This document shows positions 7,953-16,167 of a stretch of 64,000 nt of DNA, piece by piece (position 1 is the first letter of the stretch; the number at the start of each line of letters is the position of its first letter). The translations under genes and the position numbers were made by a program. Source of the stretch: Streptomyces lincolnensis. GTDB taxonomy: Bacteria; Actinomycetota; Actinomycetes; Streptomycetales; Streptomycetaceae. Below the pieces are notes generated by a model, which was given only the letters and a program-made list of their open reading frames with translations, was not told where the DNA came from and did no database searches. The stretch is taken from positions 6,572,001-6,636,000 of the forward strand of contig NZ_CP016438.1 in assembly GCF_001685355.1 (NCBI RefSeq), given 5' to 3'.

Positions 7953-8530
7953 GCGACGGAGCCGCCCTCGCCGGCCCGGACGGCGCGCTGCGCTGCCCCT
8001 GGGCCCTGTCCACCCCGGACTACGTGGCGTACCACGACGCGGAGTGGGGCCGCCCGGTCCACGGCGACGACGCCCTCTACGAACGACTCAGCCTGGAGGC
8101 CTTTCAGTCCGGCCTCTCCTGGATCACCATCCTCCGCCGCCGCGAGGGCTTCCGCGCCGCCTTCGCCGGCTTCGAGATCGCCAAGGTCGCCACCTTCACG
8201 GACGCCGACGCCGACCGCCTCCTCACCGACACCGGCATCATCCGCAACCGGGCCAAGATCGACGCCACCCTCGCCAACGCCCGGGTCCTGGCCGACTGGT
8301 CCCCGGGCGAGCTGGACGACCTGATCTGGTCCCACGCCTCGGCTCCGGGCCCCGCCCCGGCCACCCTCGGGGATGTTCCGGCGGTCACTCCCGAGTCGAC
8401 GGCCCTGTCCAAGGCCCTGAAGAAGCGGGGCCTGCGCTTCGTCGGCCCGACCACGGCGTACGCCTTGATGCAGGCGTGCGGCCTGGTCAACGACCACTTG
8501 GGAACGTGCGTGGCCAGAGACGCACCTTAG
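7949..8530 (+). CDS. tag: DNA-3-methyladenine glycosylase I (Tag)
   Basis: A 193-residue helix-hairpin-helix-type glycosylase that excises 3-methyladenine to begin base-excision repair. YHDAEWGRP (28-36) contains the catalytic-pocket Glu, and the zinc 'snap' of the E. coli enzyme is matched by Cys16, His29, His183 and Cys187 (NDHLGTC). Also visible are SLEAFQSGLSWITILRRRE and LRFVGPTTAYALMQA. The start is GTG at 7949, overlapping the stop of the DivIVA-like gene by four bases. The C-terminal tail is very short. A dispersed repeat begins at the stop codon. Confidence 0.93.
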   Translation: MSDGAALAGPDGALRCPWALSTPDYVAYHDAEWGRPVHGDDALYERLSLEAFQSGLSWITILRRREGFRAAFAGFEIAKVATFTDADADRLLTDTGIIRNRAKIDATLANARVLADWSPGELDDLIWSHASAPGPAPATLGDVPAVTPESTALSKALKKRGLRFVGPTTAYALMQACGLVNDHLGTCVARDAP

Positions 8531-8560
8531 GGGCGCGGGGAACTGCGCGCTCAGCCCCCC
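8530..8560 (+). repeat. Dispersed GGGGCGCGGGGAACTGCGCG repeat, copy A
   Basis: This copy starts at the last base of the tag stop codon and continues into TCAGCCCCCC. Related copies in this window lie at 16105-16138, 46661-46688 and 46771-46800, all in gene tails or spacers. The element can fold (GGGG with CCCC) and probably helps end transcription between tag and the convergent enoyl-CoA hydratase gene. Confidence 0.65.
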
Positions 8561-8589
8561 ACACACACCCGCACTCCGCGACGGCGAAG

Positions 8590-9381
8590 TCACCGCCCCA
8601 AATACTTCGGCGTCTCCTTGTTCACAAAGGCCCGCACAGCAATCGCATGGTCCTCCGAGGCCCCCGCCCGGGTCTGCAACTCGTCCTCCTTCTCCAGCGT
8701 CTGAGCCAGAGAGTGCGAGGACCCGAAAGCCACGGACTCCTTGATCGCCCCGTAGGCCACCGTCGGCCCCCCGGCCAACGCCCGCGCCACCTTCGACGCC
8801 TCGGCGTGCAGATCGGCCGCCGGCACGAGCCGGTTCGCGATCCCCCACTCGTACGCCTCCTGCGCCTTGACGGTCCGGGGAAAGAGCAGCAGATCGGCGG
8901 CCCGGCCCGGCCCCACCACCCGCGGCAGCGTCCACGAGATGCCGGAGTCCGCCGTCAGCGCCACACCCGCGAACGACGTGTTGAAGCCGGCCGTGTCCGC
9001 CACCACCCGGTAGTCGGCGGCCAGCGCCAGCCCGAACCCGGCCCCCGCCGCGACCCCGTTCACCCCGGCCACCACCGGCTTCGGCATCTCCGTCAGCGCC
9101 CGCACGACCGGGTTGTAGTGCTCCCTGACGGTGCTCATGACCTGCTGCGAGCCCTCCGCCAGCAACCCGATGTGCTCCTTGAGGTCCTGGCCCACACAGA
9201 ACGCCCGGTCACCGGCGGCGGTGAGCAGGACGGCCCGTACCGCGTCATCGGTGGCGGCGGCCTGTACCGCGTCCCGCAGGGCGACCTTCGTCGCGATGTT
9301 GAGCGCGTTCATCGCCTCCGGACGGTTCAGCGTGATCGTCGCGAGTCCGTCGCTCAGCTCGTACAGCACGGTGTCGGCCAT
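8590..9381 (-). CDS. Enoyl-CoA hydratase/isomerase family protein (PaaG-like)
   Basis: A 263-residue crotonase-fold enzyme acting on an acyl-CoA thioester. The oxyanion-hole regions are visible in DRAFCVGQDLKEH and GVAAGAGFGLALAADYR. The acid position after TADSGISWTLPR is Asp instead of the second Glu of hydratases, which is the pattern of PaaG-type isomerases (ring 1,2-epoxyphenylacetyl-CoA isomerase or dienoyl-CoA isomerases). The precise substrate is unknown and no phenylacetate genes adjoin it. The start at 9381 has GGAGGGG 9 bases upstream, so the longer in-frame extension to 9687 is rejected. Confidence 0.87.
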   Translation of the reverse strand: MADTVLYELSDGLATITLNRPEAMNALNIATKVALRDAVQAAATDDAVRAVLLTAAGDRAFCVGQDLKEHIGLLAEGSQQVMSTVREHYNPVVRALTEMPKPVVAGVNGVAAGAGFGLALAADYRVVADTAGFNTSFAGVALTADSGISWTLPRVVGPGRAADLLLFPRTVKAQEAYEWGIANRLVPAADLHAEASKVARALAGGPTVAYGAIKESVAFGSSHSLAQTLEKEDELQTRAGASEDHAIAVRAFVNKETPKYLGR

Positions 9382-9757
9382 GGCGTGTCCCCTCCGGTGT
9401 GCCCGTTCGGACGTACCGGTCAGTACGTCCATGTGTCCGAAGACAGCATGGCGGAGATCGCCGCCGGGGACCGCACCGGACGTGTGACCTGCGTCAAAGA
9501 ATTCCGTGCGGTATTCGGGCGCCGGAACTCCACGCGGCGGCGCAGTATCGCAGTCACATCGCCGAATTGAGTGGTTTTGCTCGCGCGCGTTGCCCAAGCG
9601 ATGCCGACTGATGTTGGTCATCGGGTCCTGAGATGCGGGATAATGGCCTGGAAGCAATGTGTTCGATGCCGGTGTCGCGTGTCCCACTCCAGGAGCACGC
9701 GTGCCCTCCAGGGCTGTCGGCTTTGACTATGAGCTGGTTTCAGGAAGGGGAACGAGC
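9382..9757. other. Divergent intergenic region, no gene seen
   Basis: These 376 bases separate the start of the enoyl-CoA hydratase gene (-) from the DUF3117 gene (+). No coding frame with a ribosome site and Streptomyces codon bias is visible. GGGATAATGG near 9634-9643 could be a -10 region for the DUF3117 gene (with a TTGGTC-like element upstream at a long spacing), but the match is weak. Confidence 0.5.
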
Positions 9758-9925
9758 ATGGCGGCCATGAAGCCGCGGACGGGCGATGGCCCGCTCGAGG
9801 TGACCAAGGAGGGGCGGGGCATCGTCATGCGCGTTCCGCTCGAAGGCGGCGGTCGGCTCGTCGTCGAGCTGACCCCTGACGAGGCCGACGCGCTGGGCGA
9901 CGCCCTCAAGAAGGTCGTCGGCTGA
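9758..9925 (+). CDS. DUF3117 small conserved protein
   Basis: A 55-residue protein starting MAAMKPRTGDGPLEVTKEG and ending in LTPDEADALGDALKKVVG. It is strongly conserved across Actinobacteria as the DUF3117 family, which has no known function to me. It looks like a small soluble beta-strand plus helix domain. ATG at 9758 is chosen because AGGAAGGGG (9741-9749) lies at the right distance and family members begin with this MAAMKPR. A strong intrinsic terminator follows at once, so it is a single-gene unit. Confidence 0.92.
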   Translation: MAAMKPRTGDGPLEVTKEGRGIVMRVPLEGGGRLVVELTPDEADALGDALKKVVG

Positions 9926-9950
9926 CGCGGAAGCGACCATACCCTTTCGG

Positions 9951-9988
9951 CCGTCCGGGCACCGTACGCGGTGCCCGGACGGTTTTTT
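9951..9988 (+). terminator. Intrinsic terminator with T-run
   Basis: A 14-bp perfect stem (9951-9964 with 9969-9982) around TACG, followed by TTTTTT at 9983-9988. This is the best classical rho-independent terminator in the window. It ends the DUF3117 message and lies just past the stop of the convergent O-methyltransferase gene. Confidence 0.95.
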
Positions 9989-10018
9989 CGGGCCTGTTCA
10001 CCGTCTACGACGGTCCGC

Positions 10019-10651
10019 TCAGCGCTTGACCGCGCACAGCAGGCCGTCGCCCACCGGCAGCAGGGACGGCACCAGTTCCTGACTCTCGCGCACCGCGCGC
10101 AGCAGCTCGCGCAGTCGCAGGACCTCGGTCGGCTGCGGGCCCGAATCCACCGTCCGGCCGTTCGCGAAAACGCCCTCGAACACGACCAGGCCACCCGGAC
10201 GCAGCAGGCGCAACGATTCAGCGAGATAGTCCAGGAACTCCAGGCGATCGCCGTCGCAGAAGACCAGGTCGTAGCCCGCGTCCGCGAGCCGGGGCAGCAC
10301 GTCCAGGGCGCGGCCCGGGATGAAGCGGGCCCGGTTGCTGGCGAAACCGCAGGCGCGAAAGGCCTGGCGGGCGAACTGCTGGTGCTCCGGCTCCGGGTCG
10401 ACCGTGGTCAGGACGCCGTCCGGGCGCATGCCGTGCAGCAGATGGATCCCGGACACGCCGGTCCCGGTGCCGATCTCGGCGACCGCCTTGGCGTCCACGG
10501 AGGCGGCCAGCAACCGCAGCGCCGCGCCCGTGCCGGGCGACACCGAGCGCAGGCCCGCCTCACGAGCCCGGTCACGGGCCCAGTGCAGCACCTCGTCCTC
10601 GGCGACGTAGGCGTCGGCGAACGCCCAGCTCGTCTGCCGGTTGCCGGTAAT
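10019..10651 (-). CDS. SAM-dependent O-methyltransferase, apparent ATT start
   Basis: A class I methyltransferase of 210 residues in the O-methyltransferase family 3 (Mtb Rv1220c type). SAM motif I is AEIGTGTGVSGIHLL, with DPEPEHQQFAR (acidic ribose contact) and DLVFCDGDRLE following. No ATG, GTG or TTG occurs in frame upstream of the conserved N-terminal helix (NRQTSWAFADAYVAEDE) before a stop. The best start is ATT at 10651, which has AAGGAG six bases upstream. A GTG at 10591 would delete that helix and has no ribosome site. It is divergent from sigE, as in mycobacteria. The methyl acceptor is unknown. Confidence 0.85.
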   Translation of the reverse strand: MTGNRQTSWAFADAYVAEDEVLHWARDRAREAGLRSVSPGTGAALRLLAASVDAKAVAEIGTGTGVSGIHLLHGMRPDGVLTTVDPEPEHQQFARQAFRACGFASNRARFIPGRALDVLPRLADAGYDLVFCDGDRLEFLDYLAESLRLLRPGGLVVFEGVFANGRTVDSGPQPTEVLRLRELLRAVRESQELVPSLLPVGDGLLCAVKR

Positions 10652-10704
10652 GGCCCTCTCCTTGCCCCGTGGTTGCCTGGGCGTGACTGTATCCGTTGGT
10701 GCCG

Positions 10705-10730
10705 GGAACCCGCAGATGGGACCGGGCGTT
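10705..10730 (+). promoter_or_regulatory. Sigma-R/ECF-type promoter upstream of sigE
   Basis: GGAAC (10705-10709), 18 bases, GTT (10728-10730; read also as CGTT). This matches the Streptomyces sigma-R consensus GGAAT/C-N18-GTT and the mycobacterial SigH consensus. Mycobacterial sigE is itself read from a SigH promoter. Transcription would begin near 10738, upstream of the TTG at 10764 and the ATG at 10881. Confidence 0.6.
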
Positions 10731-10880
10731 TAGAGGGGTGGGAGACGGAGCGGGGGGACACAGTTGGATCACGACGCGGGGCCGGGGTTCGAGCAACTGC
10801 TGACGCAGGGGCCCGAGCCGTATCAGCCCAGATCAAATTCTCGTAAAACCGCTTATCCGGAGCTAACGGGCGAGGTGGCT

Positions 10881-11654
10881 ATGGTAGGGGCTCCACTGGA
10901 CACCACCAGAGCCGACAGGGGAGGTGCGGCCGTACCCGGGGATCGGGGCGGAGTGCTGCGGCGCTTCCTCGGATCGGCGGGCAGGCCGAAATCCGTGAAC
11001 AACACCGCTGCTGACCACAGCCACGCCGGCGACTACGCCCAGACCGCGACCTTCTCCACCGACGCGGACGGGCAGGCGTGGACTCCGCCCACCTGGGAGG
11101 AGATCGTCAGCACGCACAGTGGCCGCGTCTACCGGCTCGCGTATCGACTGACGGGCAACCAGCACGATGCCGAGGACCTCACCCAAGAGGTGTTCGTCCG
11201 CGTCTTCCGCTCGTTGTCGACCTACACGCCCGGCACCTTCGAGGGCTGGCTGCACCGCATCACCACCAATCTCTTCCTGGACATGGTCCGGCGCAAGCAG
11301 CGCATCCGCTTCGACGCCCTCGGCGAGGACGCGGCCGAGCGCCTGCCCAGTCGTGAACCATCGCCCCAGCAGGTCTTCAACGACGCGCACTTCGACGCCG
11401 ACGTCCAGCAGGCACTCGACACCCTCGCGCCCGAGTTCCGGGCCGCGGTCGTCCTGTGCGACATCGAGGGACTGTCGTACGAGGAGATCGCCGCGACCCT
11501 GGGCGTCAAGCTGGGCACGGTCCGGTCCCGGATCCACCGCGGCCGCTCGCAGCTGCGGAAGGCTCTCGCGCACCGCTCGCCGGAGGCCCGGGCCGAGCGA
11601 CGCTCCTTCATGGCTCGTGTCCCCGCCCTGGGGGGAGGGGGCGCGACCGCGTGA
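10881..11654 (+). CDS. sigE: ECF sigma factor, mycobacterial SigE-type
   Basis: An RNA polymerase extracytoplasmic-function sigma factor of 257 residues from this start. Region 2 spans roughly [19 protein letters not shown] to [13 protein letters not shown]. Region 4 is LPPEFR-like ([17 protein letters not shown]) with the helix-turn-helix [23 protein letters not shown] at 10881 has GAGGTGG upstream. A TTG at 10764 would add 39 residues and a GTG at 10995 would remove 38, so several isoforms are possible, as reported for Mtb SigE. Its stop overlaps the next gene's GTG, an anti-sigma factor. Note that this is the Mtb-SigE-like factor, not the cell-wall SigE of the cse operon in S. coelicolor. 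Confidence 0.9.
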   Translation: MVGAPLDTTRADRGGAAVPGDRGGVLRRFLGSAGRPKSVNNTAADHSHAGDYAQTATFSTDADGQAWTPPTWEEIVSTHSGRVYRLAYRLTGNQHDAEDLTQEVFVRVFRSLSTYTPGTFEGWLHRITTNLFLDMVRRKQRIRFDALGEDAAERLPSREPSPQQVFNDAHFDADVQQALDTLAPEFRAAVVLCDIEGLSYEEIAATLGVKLGTVRSRIHRGRSQLRKALAHRSPEARAERRSFMARVPALGGGGATA

Positions 11655-12646
11655 GTGGATCACGGCCCGAACCCGGCGAGGGGCGCCTCGCGGAACAGCA
11701 TCTGGGAGACCGACTCGCCGCCCTGGTGGACGGTGAGCTCGGTCATGAGTCGCGGGACCGCGTCCTGGCGCACCTGGCCACCTGCGCCAAGTGCAAGGCC
11801 GAGGCCGACGCGCAGCGCCGACTGAAGAACGTGTTCGCGGAGGCGGCCCCGCCCCCGCCCTCGGAGAGCTTCCTGGCCCGGCTCCAGGGGCTTCCGGGGG
11901 GAGGTGACTCCGAGGACGGCGACGGTTCGCCGTTCGGCGGGGGAGGGTTCGCCGACGGACTCTCCCCACGACCCGGGACCACCGGGGTCTTCGGCCTGAG
12001 GCGCGGCGAGCGCTTCGAGTTCGGCTATGTCCCGGCGCGCCCGCACCGCGCACCGGCCCTGCCGCCGTCCGCCGCGAACCGCGGTTTCCGCATCCATGAC
12101 GTCAGCCGTCACGAGGCCGAGCGGTCGTCCTCACGCGGGCTGCGGTTCGCCTTCGCCGCGGCCGGGGCGGTGTCGCTCGCCGCCATCGCGCTGGGCGGGG
12201 TCACCACGGTGACACCGACCGACGGGGCCGCCGACGCTCGCGGCGGAACCGGCACGGGCAGCAATGTGACACCGGCGCGCAGCCCGGGCACGGGGGCCGC
12301 CACGGCCGAGAGCCAGCGGCGCCGCGGCTCCGGCCCCCTGCTCGCGCAGGGCCAGGGACAGGCGGGTGGCAGCGCCCCGGTCGCCCCGACCGAGGTGTCC
12401 GCACCCCTGCTCCCGGGGGTGCCCACGCCCGCGCGGGTGTACGAGGAGGTCGTCCATGAGCTGGCAGCCCCGGTGATGGCCGGCGCGGCAGCCATGTCGC
12501 CTCTGATACGTCCGCTCAGTGCCACTCCGCCGATCTCCCTGACCGCGTGGTCCACCCCCACGGACCTCTCCGGCCCGGACCTGCTCGCCTCACCCGCTCC
12601 CGAAGCCACCTCGGCTTCTTCCCCCGGCTCCGGCATCACCCGCTGA
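11651..12646 (+). CDS. rseA: Membrane anti-sigma factor (zinc-finger, RseA-like)
   Basis: A 331-residue partner of the preceding sigma factor. The N-terminal domain has the anti-sigma zinc motif HxxxCxxC in [12 protein letters not shown] (around residues 40-47), preceded by [11 protein letters not shown] single transmembrane helix [19 protein letters not shown] lies near residue 170, followed by a Gly/Ala/Pro-rich outside region. It should hold the sigma factor at the membrane until envelope or redox stress. The start GTG at 11651 overlaps the sigma stop (GTGA), ensuring matched expression. The htrA gene follows 107 bases on. The long Gly-rich stretch between zinc domain and helix is variable in this family. 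Confidence 0.87.
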   Translation: MSGSRPEPGEGRLAEQHLGDRLAALVDGELGHESRDRVLAHLATCAKCKAEADAQRRLKNVFAEAAPPPPSESFLARLQGLPGGGDSEDGDGSPFGGGGFADGLSPRPGTTGVFGLRRGERFEFGYVPARPHRAPALPPSAANRGFRIHDVSRHEAERSSSRGLRFAFAAAGAVSLAAIALGGVTTVTPTDGAADARGGTGTGSNVTPARSPGTGAATAESQRRRGSGPLLAQGQGQAGGSAPVAPTEVSAPLLPGVPTPARVYEEVVHELAAPVMAGAAAMSPLIRPLSATPPISLTAWSTPTDLSGPDLLASPAPEATSASSPGSGITR

Positions 12647-12752
12647 CCGGCCTCTGCGCGGCGGTGCGCGAACCTGGTTGAATCCAGGGGAGTCGACGAA
12701 CGGCGGCCACCGCCGACGAACCGCGCCGTGGCCGTCCGTGACTGGGGAGAGC

Positions 12753-14594
12753 ATGAACGAGGGGAAGCCCACGAAAGCGGGCGGGGCGGACGACGTCATC
12801 GGGTCCGGTGCACACGCCGACGATGCCGACGGCGATTTCGAACTGAGAGCACCACAGGACACGGCCGCCGTGATCCGGGACGACCCACCGTCCCCCGGCT
12901 CCGGCGCCACAGGGCCGACGGAACCGTCGGGACCGACGGGGGAGTCCGGGACCGAGGGCGACTTCGAGCTGGCCCGTCCCGGGACGCCGACGACTCCGCC
13001 GGTGGGGGAGACGGGGGCGGGCGCGCCTCTCGGCAGCAACGTTTCGGCTGCGGCCACCGAGCGGCCCGAGAAGCGGCCCGAGCCCCTGCACGACCCCGAT
13101 CCCTACAGCACCCCGCCGTACGGCGAGCCCGGCCCCTGGGCGCCTGCTCCGCCCGTTCAGCACCCGGCGGCCACACCCGCGCAGGGCACCGCCGTACCGG
13201 CGCCTCCCGGTGCGCCCGTGCCCTCGCAGGGCGTGGCCCAGGCGCCGCCCGCCGCCCCGCCGAGCCAGGCTCCGGAGCCTGCCCCGGCTCCGGTCCCAGC
13301 CTCCGCCCCGGCCCCTGCCCCCATGGCGGCCCCTGCTGCCGACGCACCCGCGTCCGGCATCCCGGGCCCCGACGCGCCCGCACCCCCTCCCACCCCCTGG
13401 CAGAACTACGACCCCTGGGCCCCCGTGGCCGCCGCGCCCCTCCAGCAGACCGGCGAGGCCGTGCTCAGCAAGGAGCAGCGGCGCAGGCGGGTGCGGAAGG
13501 CACTGGCCGGAGCGGCGGTGCTGCTCGCGCTCGTGGCCGGGGGCGTCGGGGGCGCCGTAGGAGCGTATCTGGAGCGCAACGGGGGGATCGGGGAGGTGGA
13601 GTTGCCACAGGCGGGTCCGGAGCCCGCCGGGCGGGCTCCGGACAGCGTGGCGGGGATCGCCGCGCGGGCGCTGCCGAGCGTGGTGACCCTGCATGTGTCC
13701 GGCGCCGGGGAGCAGGGCACCGGCACCGGCTTCGTGCTGGACGACCGGGGCCACGTCCTGACCAACAACCACGTCGTCGAACCCGCCGGTGCCGACGGCG
13801 AGATCACCGTGACCTTCCACAGCGGCGACACCGCCAAGGCCACCGTCGTGGGCCGGGACAGCGGCTACGACCTCGCCGTGGTCAGGGTGAGCGGCGTCAG
13901 CGGGCTCAAGCCCCTCCCGCTCGGCAACTCCGAGAACGTCCAGGTCGGCGACCCGGTCGTCGCCATCGGCGCCCCCTACGACCTGGAGGGCACCGTCACC
14001 TCCGGCATCATCAGCGCCAAGGAACGGCCCATCACCGCCGGCGGTGAGAGCGAGGACGGGAGCGACGTGTCGTACGTGGACGCGTTGCAGACCGACGCGC
14101 CGATCAACCCCGGCAACTCCGGTGGCCCGCTGCTCGACACGCGGGGCCGGGTGGTCGGGATCAACTCCGCCATCCGCTCGGCGGGCGGCGGCTCCGCCCC
14201 GGAGAGCGGCCAGGCCGGCTCGATAGGCCTCGGCTTCGCCATCCCGATCAACCAGGGCAAGCGCGTCGCCGAGGAACTGATCAACACCGGCAAGGCGACC
14301 CATCCGGTGATCGGCGTCACCCTCGACATGGAGTACTCGGGCGACGGCGCCCGCGTCGGCACGAAGGGCAACGACGGCGGGCCCGCGGTCACCGTCGGCG
14401 GCCCCGGCGCCAGGGCCGGCATCAAGGCGGGGGACGTCGTCACCGCGGTCGACGGCCGCCGTATCCACTCCGGTGACGAACTGATCGTCAAGGTCCGCGC
14501 GCACCGCCCCGGCGACCGTCTCGAACTCACGCTGGAGCGCGACGGCCGGGAGCGGACGATCTCGCTGGTGCTGGGGTCGTCCGACGGTGACTGA
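12753..14594 (+). CDS. htrA: HtrA/DegP-like membrane serine protease with PDZ domain
   Basis: A 613-residue envelope protease. Residues 1-240 form a long cytoplasmic low-complexity region rich in Pro, Ala and Glu. A transmembrane helix (ALAGAAVLLALVAGGVGGAV, near 250-270) is followed by a trypsin-like domain with the triad His in LTNNHVVEP, Asp in GYDLAVVRV and Ser in NPGNSGGPLLD. A C-terminal PDZ domain begins near VIGVTLDMEYSG and includes ARAGIKAGDVVTAVDG. The start ATG at 12753 has GGGGAGA upstream. Placement after sigE-rseA and before tatB matches mycobacteria, where this protease takes part in the SigE stress response. Confidence 0.92.
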   Translation: MNEGKPTKAGGADDVIGSGAHADDADGDFELRAPQDTAAVIRDDPPSPGSGATGPTEPSGPTGESGTEGDFELARPGTPTTPPVGETGAGAPLGSNVSAAATERPEKRPEPLHDPDPYSTPPYGEPGPWAPAPPVQHPAATPAQGTAVPAPPGAPVPSQGVAQAPPAAPPSQAPEPAPAPVPASAPAPAPMAAPAADAPASGIPGPDAPAPPPTPWQNYDPWAPVAAAPLQQTGEAVLSKEQRRRRVRKALAGAAVLLALVAGGVGGAVGAYLERNGGIGEVELPQAGPEPAGRAPDSVAGIAARALPSVVTLHVSGAGEQGTGTGFVLDDRGHVLTNNHVVEPAGADGEITVTFHSGDTAKATVVGRDSGYDLAVVRVSGVSGLKPLPLGNSENVQVGDPVVAIGAPYDLEGTVTSGIISAKERPITAGGESEDGSDVSYVDALQTDAPINPGNSGGPLLDTRGRVVGINSAIRSAGGGSAPESGQAGSIGLGFAIPINQGKRVAEELINTGKATHPVIGVTLDMEYSGDGARVGTKGNDGGPAVTVGGPGARAGIKAGDVVTAVDGRRIHSGDELIVKVRAHRPGDRLELTLERDGRERTISLVLGSSDGD

Positions 14595-14717
14595 CAGAAA
14601 CCTTCGGGACAGTACCGGTCATACAGGATCGCCGGGTACCGTGGACCCGGCCCGGACCACGGAAGACCGCACTGACCACCGAGGGCCGCGGACCGAGGAC
14701 ATCGCAAGGAGCTTCAG

Positions 14718-15161
14718 GTGTTCAATGACATAGGACCGCTCGAGGTCGTGACCCTCGTTGTCCTCGCCGTGCTCGTCTTCGGTCCGGACAAGCTTCCGAA
14801 GGTCATCCAGGACATCACCCGGACGATTCGCAAGATCCGGGAGTTCTCCGAGAGCGCCAAGCAGGACATCCGCGGCGAACTGGGCCCGGAGTTCAAGGAC
14901 TTCGAGTTCGAGGACCTGAACCCCAAGACGTTCATCCGCAAGCAGCTGGACAACGACGAGCTGGGGCTCAAGGAGATCCGCAACGGCTTCGACCTGAAGA
15001 AGGAGATGGCCGAGGTCACGGACGCGGTCCACGGCCGCGAGGCCGAATCCTCCTCGTCCTCGGGTGCCTCGGGCTCGTCCGGCGGCCGCGTCGACATGAC
15101 CAAGAAGCCCGAGGAGCCGGGCAAGGACGACCGCCCGCCTTTCGACGCGGACGCCACCTGA
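14718..15161 (+). CDS. tatB: Twin-arginine translocase subunit TatB
   Basis: A 147-residue protein that forms the substrate-recognition part of the Tat export system with TatA and TatC. The N-terminal membrane helix MFNDIGPLEVVTLVVLAVLV ends in the FGPDKLPK hinge, then an amphipathic helix and a charged C-terminal tail rich in Ser and Glu. The Glu in GPLEVV (residue 9) is the TatB hallmark. The start is GTG at 14718 with AAGGAG at 14706-14711. tatA and tatC are not in this window, as expected for Streptomyces, where tatB lies apart from tatAC. Confidence 0.93.
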   Translation: MFNDIGPLEVVTLVVLAVLVFGPDKLPKVIQDITRTIRKIREFSESAKQDIRGELGPEFKDFEFEDLNPKTFIRKQLDNDELGLKEIRNGFDLKKEMAEVTDAVHGREAESSSSSGASGSSGGRVDMTKKPEEPGKDDRPPFDADAT

Positions 15162-15421
15162 GCCGTACGCCCCTTGGGCCGTACGTCGGCCGCTCCCGTA
15201 CGCCGGCCGCGCCGGACGTGACGCGTTTCATACTCCGGACAGGCCTCGTCGCGGCCTGAACCCGCCCCGGCGGCGCCCCGCGCGCCGGGAGCTTTCGTCG
15301 CTGCTCGGAGCGGTGTGGCTATGCTGCCGAGTTGTTGTGCGGGCCGTACTGCGACGAGTAGCGCCGCCCGAAGGGGGGCGGGCCGTCCCGGTCCGACGAG
15401 AACGAGGAGGCGTCCGGGCAG

Positions 15422-16078
15422 ATGGAGACGACGAGTCGGGCAGTCGCGCAGGCGCCGGCCGCGGAGGGTGGACAACAGGTCCCCTCCGCCCGGCGTACGG
15501 TCGACGGCTACCTGGAGGCGCCCTTCCCGTGGTACGGCCTCGACGAGGCCTTCACGGGGCCGAGATGGCTGATGCAGGTCGGTACGGCGGCCGACGGTGC
15601 CGTCGAGCACGGTTCGATCGGGCACGGTGACGAGCCCTCGGTCCGTCACGAAGGCACGGAGGACAAGGAGAAGTTCGCGGTGGTGGTGACCGTCGCGGCG
15701 AATCCGTCCCGCAGGAGCGCCGACGGCACGGGGCTGCTGGAGGCCACATCGGTCGCCTCGGCGGCCTGGCTCGCCGGGGTGGGGCTGCTGTCGTTCACCT
15801 GGCCGGGCCAGATGGACCACACCCTCAGGGACGACTGGCTCGACCAGCAGACGGAGACGGCGTGGGCACTGGCCGACGATCTCTCCGGTTCCGAGTGGTC
15901 CACGCTGTCGCTGCCGGTGGACGGGGTCCCGACGCCGTTCCACTACCGGGAGTCCGAGTTCGGCTGGGTCCTGGCCGGATCGACCCAGGCGGGGGTGCAC
16001 GTGGGGGCGTACGGGAGAGGGATGAGCGCGTACGGGCTCGGCTTCGCCATGATCAAGGACATCGGCGCGTACGCATGA
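15422..16078 (+). CDS. Conserved Streptomyces hypothetical protein
   Basis: A 218-residue soluble protein, no signal peptide or membrane segment. It begins METTSRAVAQ, has a region LEAPFPWYGLDEAFTGPRWL and a tail TQAGVHVGAYGRGMSAYGLG. I do not recognise a domain. The composition (paired Trp, several Asp/Glu, VVVTVAAN strand) suggests a folded alpha/beta or beta protein. The ATG at 15422 has GAGGAGG at 15404-15410. It stands alone between tatB (+) and mrp (-) and ends in a hairpin-forming repeat. Function unknown. Confidence 0.75.
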   Translation: METTSRAVAQAPAAEGGQQVPSARRTVDGYLEAPFPWYGLDEAFTGPRWLMQVGTAADGAVEHGSIGHGDEPSVRHEGTEDKEKFAVVVTVAANPSRRSADGTGLLEATSVASAAWLAGVGLLSFTWPGQMDHTLRDDWLDQQTETAWALADDLSGSEWSTLSLPVDGVPTPFHYRESEFGWVLAGSTQAGVHVGAYGRGMSAYGLGFAMIKDIGAYA

Positions 16079-16086
16079 GGGTGAGT

Positions 16087-16138
16087 GGGGAACTGCGGGC
16101 CCTTGGTGGCTGACCGCGCAGTTCCCCGCGTCCCCGGG
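16087..16138. repeat. Dispersed GGGGAACTGCG repeat, copy B, forming a hairpin
   Basis: GGGGAACTGCG (16087-16097) pairs exactly with CGCAGTTCCCC (16117-16127). The second arm, with its flank, is a minus-strand copy of the repeat also found at 8530, 46661 and 46771. Lying between the convergent hypothetical gene and mrp, it is a likely terminator. Confidence 0.65.
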
Positions 16139-16167
16139 GAGTGTTCTTCCGGAACGCGCCCTTCGGG

